Source of the DNA: Theobroma cacao
Lineage: Eukaryota > Streptophyta > Magnoliopsida > Malvales > Malvaceae
DNA length: 64,000 nt
Direction: 5' to 3'
NCBI RefSeq assembly: GCF_000208745.1
Contig: NC_030855.1
Coordinates: 19,439,031-19,503,030 of the forward strand
Below, in pieces: positions 63,801 through 64,000 of this stretch. Within the stretch, counting starts at the first letter, position 1; each line of letters begins with the position of its first letter. The position numbers and the translations under genes were made by a program. Below the pieces are notes generated by a model. It saw nothing but the letters and a program-made list of their open reading frames with translations. It did not search any database and was not told the origin of the DNA.

Positions 63801-63860
63801 TATCCATTAGCAAAAACAAAAGATTAAGAGTACCTGCTATAAAATAGGTAACACAACAAC
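60804..63860. other. Intergenic region upstream of the IQM gene
   Basis: The first few hundred bases should hold the IQM leader and promoter. An AT microsatellite lies at about 61530-61549. No gene is recognised. A minus-strand open frame at about 63546-63794 is bounded on the plus strand by a T-run (63557-63570) that could be the poly(A) end of a minus-sense retroposon, but no target duplication was found. Confidence 0.45.
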
Positions 63861-63867
63861 CTTGTAG

Positions 63868-64000
63868 TCAGGGGTAGAGTTAAGGGGGTGGCATGTGGTG
63901 GCGACCGTCATCCCTCAATTTTTAATTTGCTTTGTTACTATGAATATAAAATTTTTTATATATAATTATATATAATATTATTACTCTTATAATTACATTT
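63868..64000. mobile_element. Possible start of a transposable element at the window edge
   Basis: The sequence from about 63868 (CAGGGGTAGAGTTAAGGGGG) resembles the CAGGGGCGGAGCCAGGGGG end of a common group of plant DNA transposons. The element would continue beyond the window, so its other end and target duplication cannot be checked. Confidence 0.35.

Noticed and set aside
1..64000. tRNA or rRNA genes, known miRNA precursors, CRISPR arrays
   Set aside because: No match to tRNA gene structure apart from the SINE box B. A by-eye check for common conserved plant miRNA sequences found none. CRISPR is not expected in plant nuclear DNA and no regularly spaced short repeats were seen.

Overview
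The window is nuclear DNA of a flowering plant, most likely a eudicot. It is AT-rich, its genes have many GT-AG introns, and the encoded proteins belong to plant-type families: SurE nucleotidase, organellar bL34, R2R3-MYB, IQ67-domain protein (IQD) and IQM. The mobile elements are also of plant type: Helitron, solo LTRs, hAT and Mutator-like miniature elements, and a tRNA-derived SINE. I cannot name the species. A 306-bp run of N at 19188-19493 is an assembly gap.

The left part (1 to about 27 kb) is a nest of transposons with no intact host gene. It starts with an LTR sitting inside an oppositely oriented LTR of the same family (1-2055). Next comes a broken Helitron Rep/helicase gene on the minus strand (2889-9180), interrupted by a 522-bp miniature element with terminal inverted repeats and by a poly(A)-ended retroposon. 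A long A-rich, internally duplicated tract follows (9.2-21.6 kb), holding two solo LTRs of about 2.9 kb each, and ends at a Helitron-type 5' terminus (21647). Then come a 1.28-kb hAT-type element with a perfect 8-bp target duplication (22193-23472) and a scrambled gag-only LTR retroelement (24359-26742).

The right part (30-61 kb) is gene space with five complete genes whose exon-intron structures can be read: a SurE-type nucleotidase (30346-35067, +), mitochondrial-type ribosomal protein bL34 (37475-38644, +), a MYB26-type R2R3-MYB (41412-42882, -), an IQD8-like IQ67-domain protein (50790-55279, -) and an IQM-type calmodulin-binding protein (57710-60750, -). All splice sites used are GT-AG and every reading frame closes. 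From memory of the Arabidopsis map, bL34 and MYB26 are neighbours there too (At3g13882/At3g13890), and the SurE and IQD8 homologues both lie in the At1g726-At1g729 interval. The window may therefore keep an ancestral order that Arabidopsis split between two duplicated blocks.

The genes are not an operon-like system. They cover nucleotide metabolism, organelle translation, anther secondary-wall transcription and two unrelated calmodulin-binding families side by side. Regulatory signals include three TGGGCC/GGCCCA site II elements plus a telo-box in front of bL34, upstream ORFs in front of SurE and IQM, and facing CT/GA runs in the MYB leader. I found no clear evidence of an undescribed multi-gene system. 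The most unusual items are the nested and solo LTR structures with their unfilled sister sites, an acidic-residue change at the SurE metal site, the MYB leader hairpin, and a long foldback inside an IQD intron.
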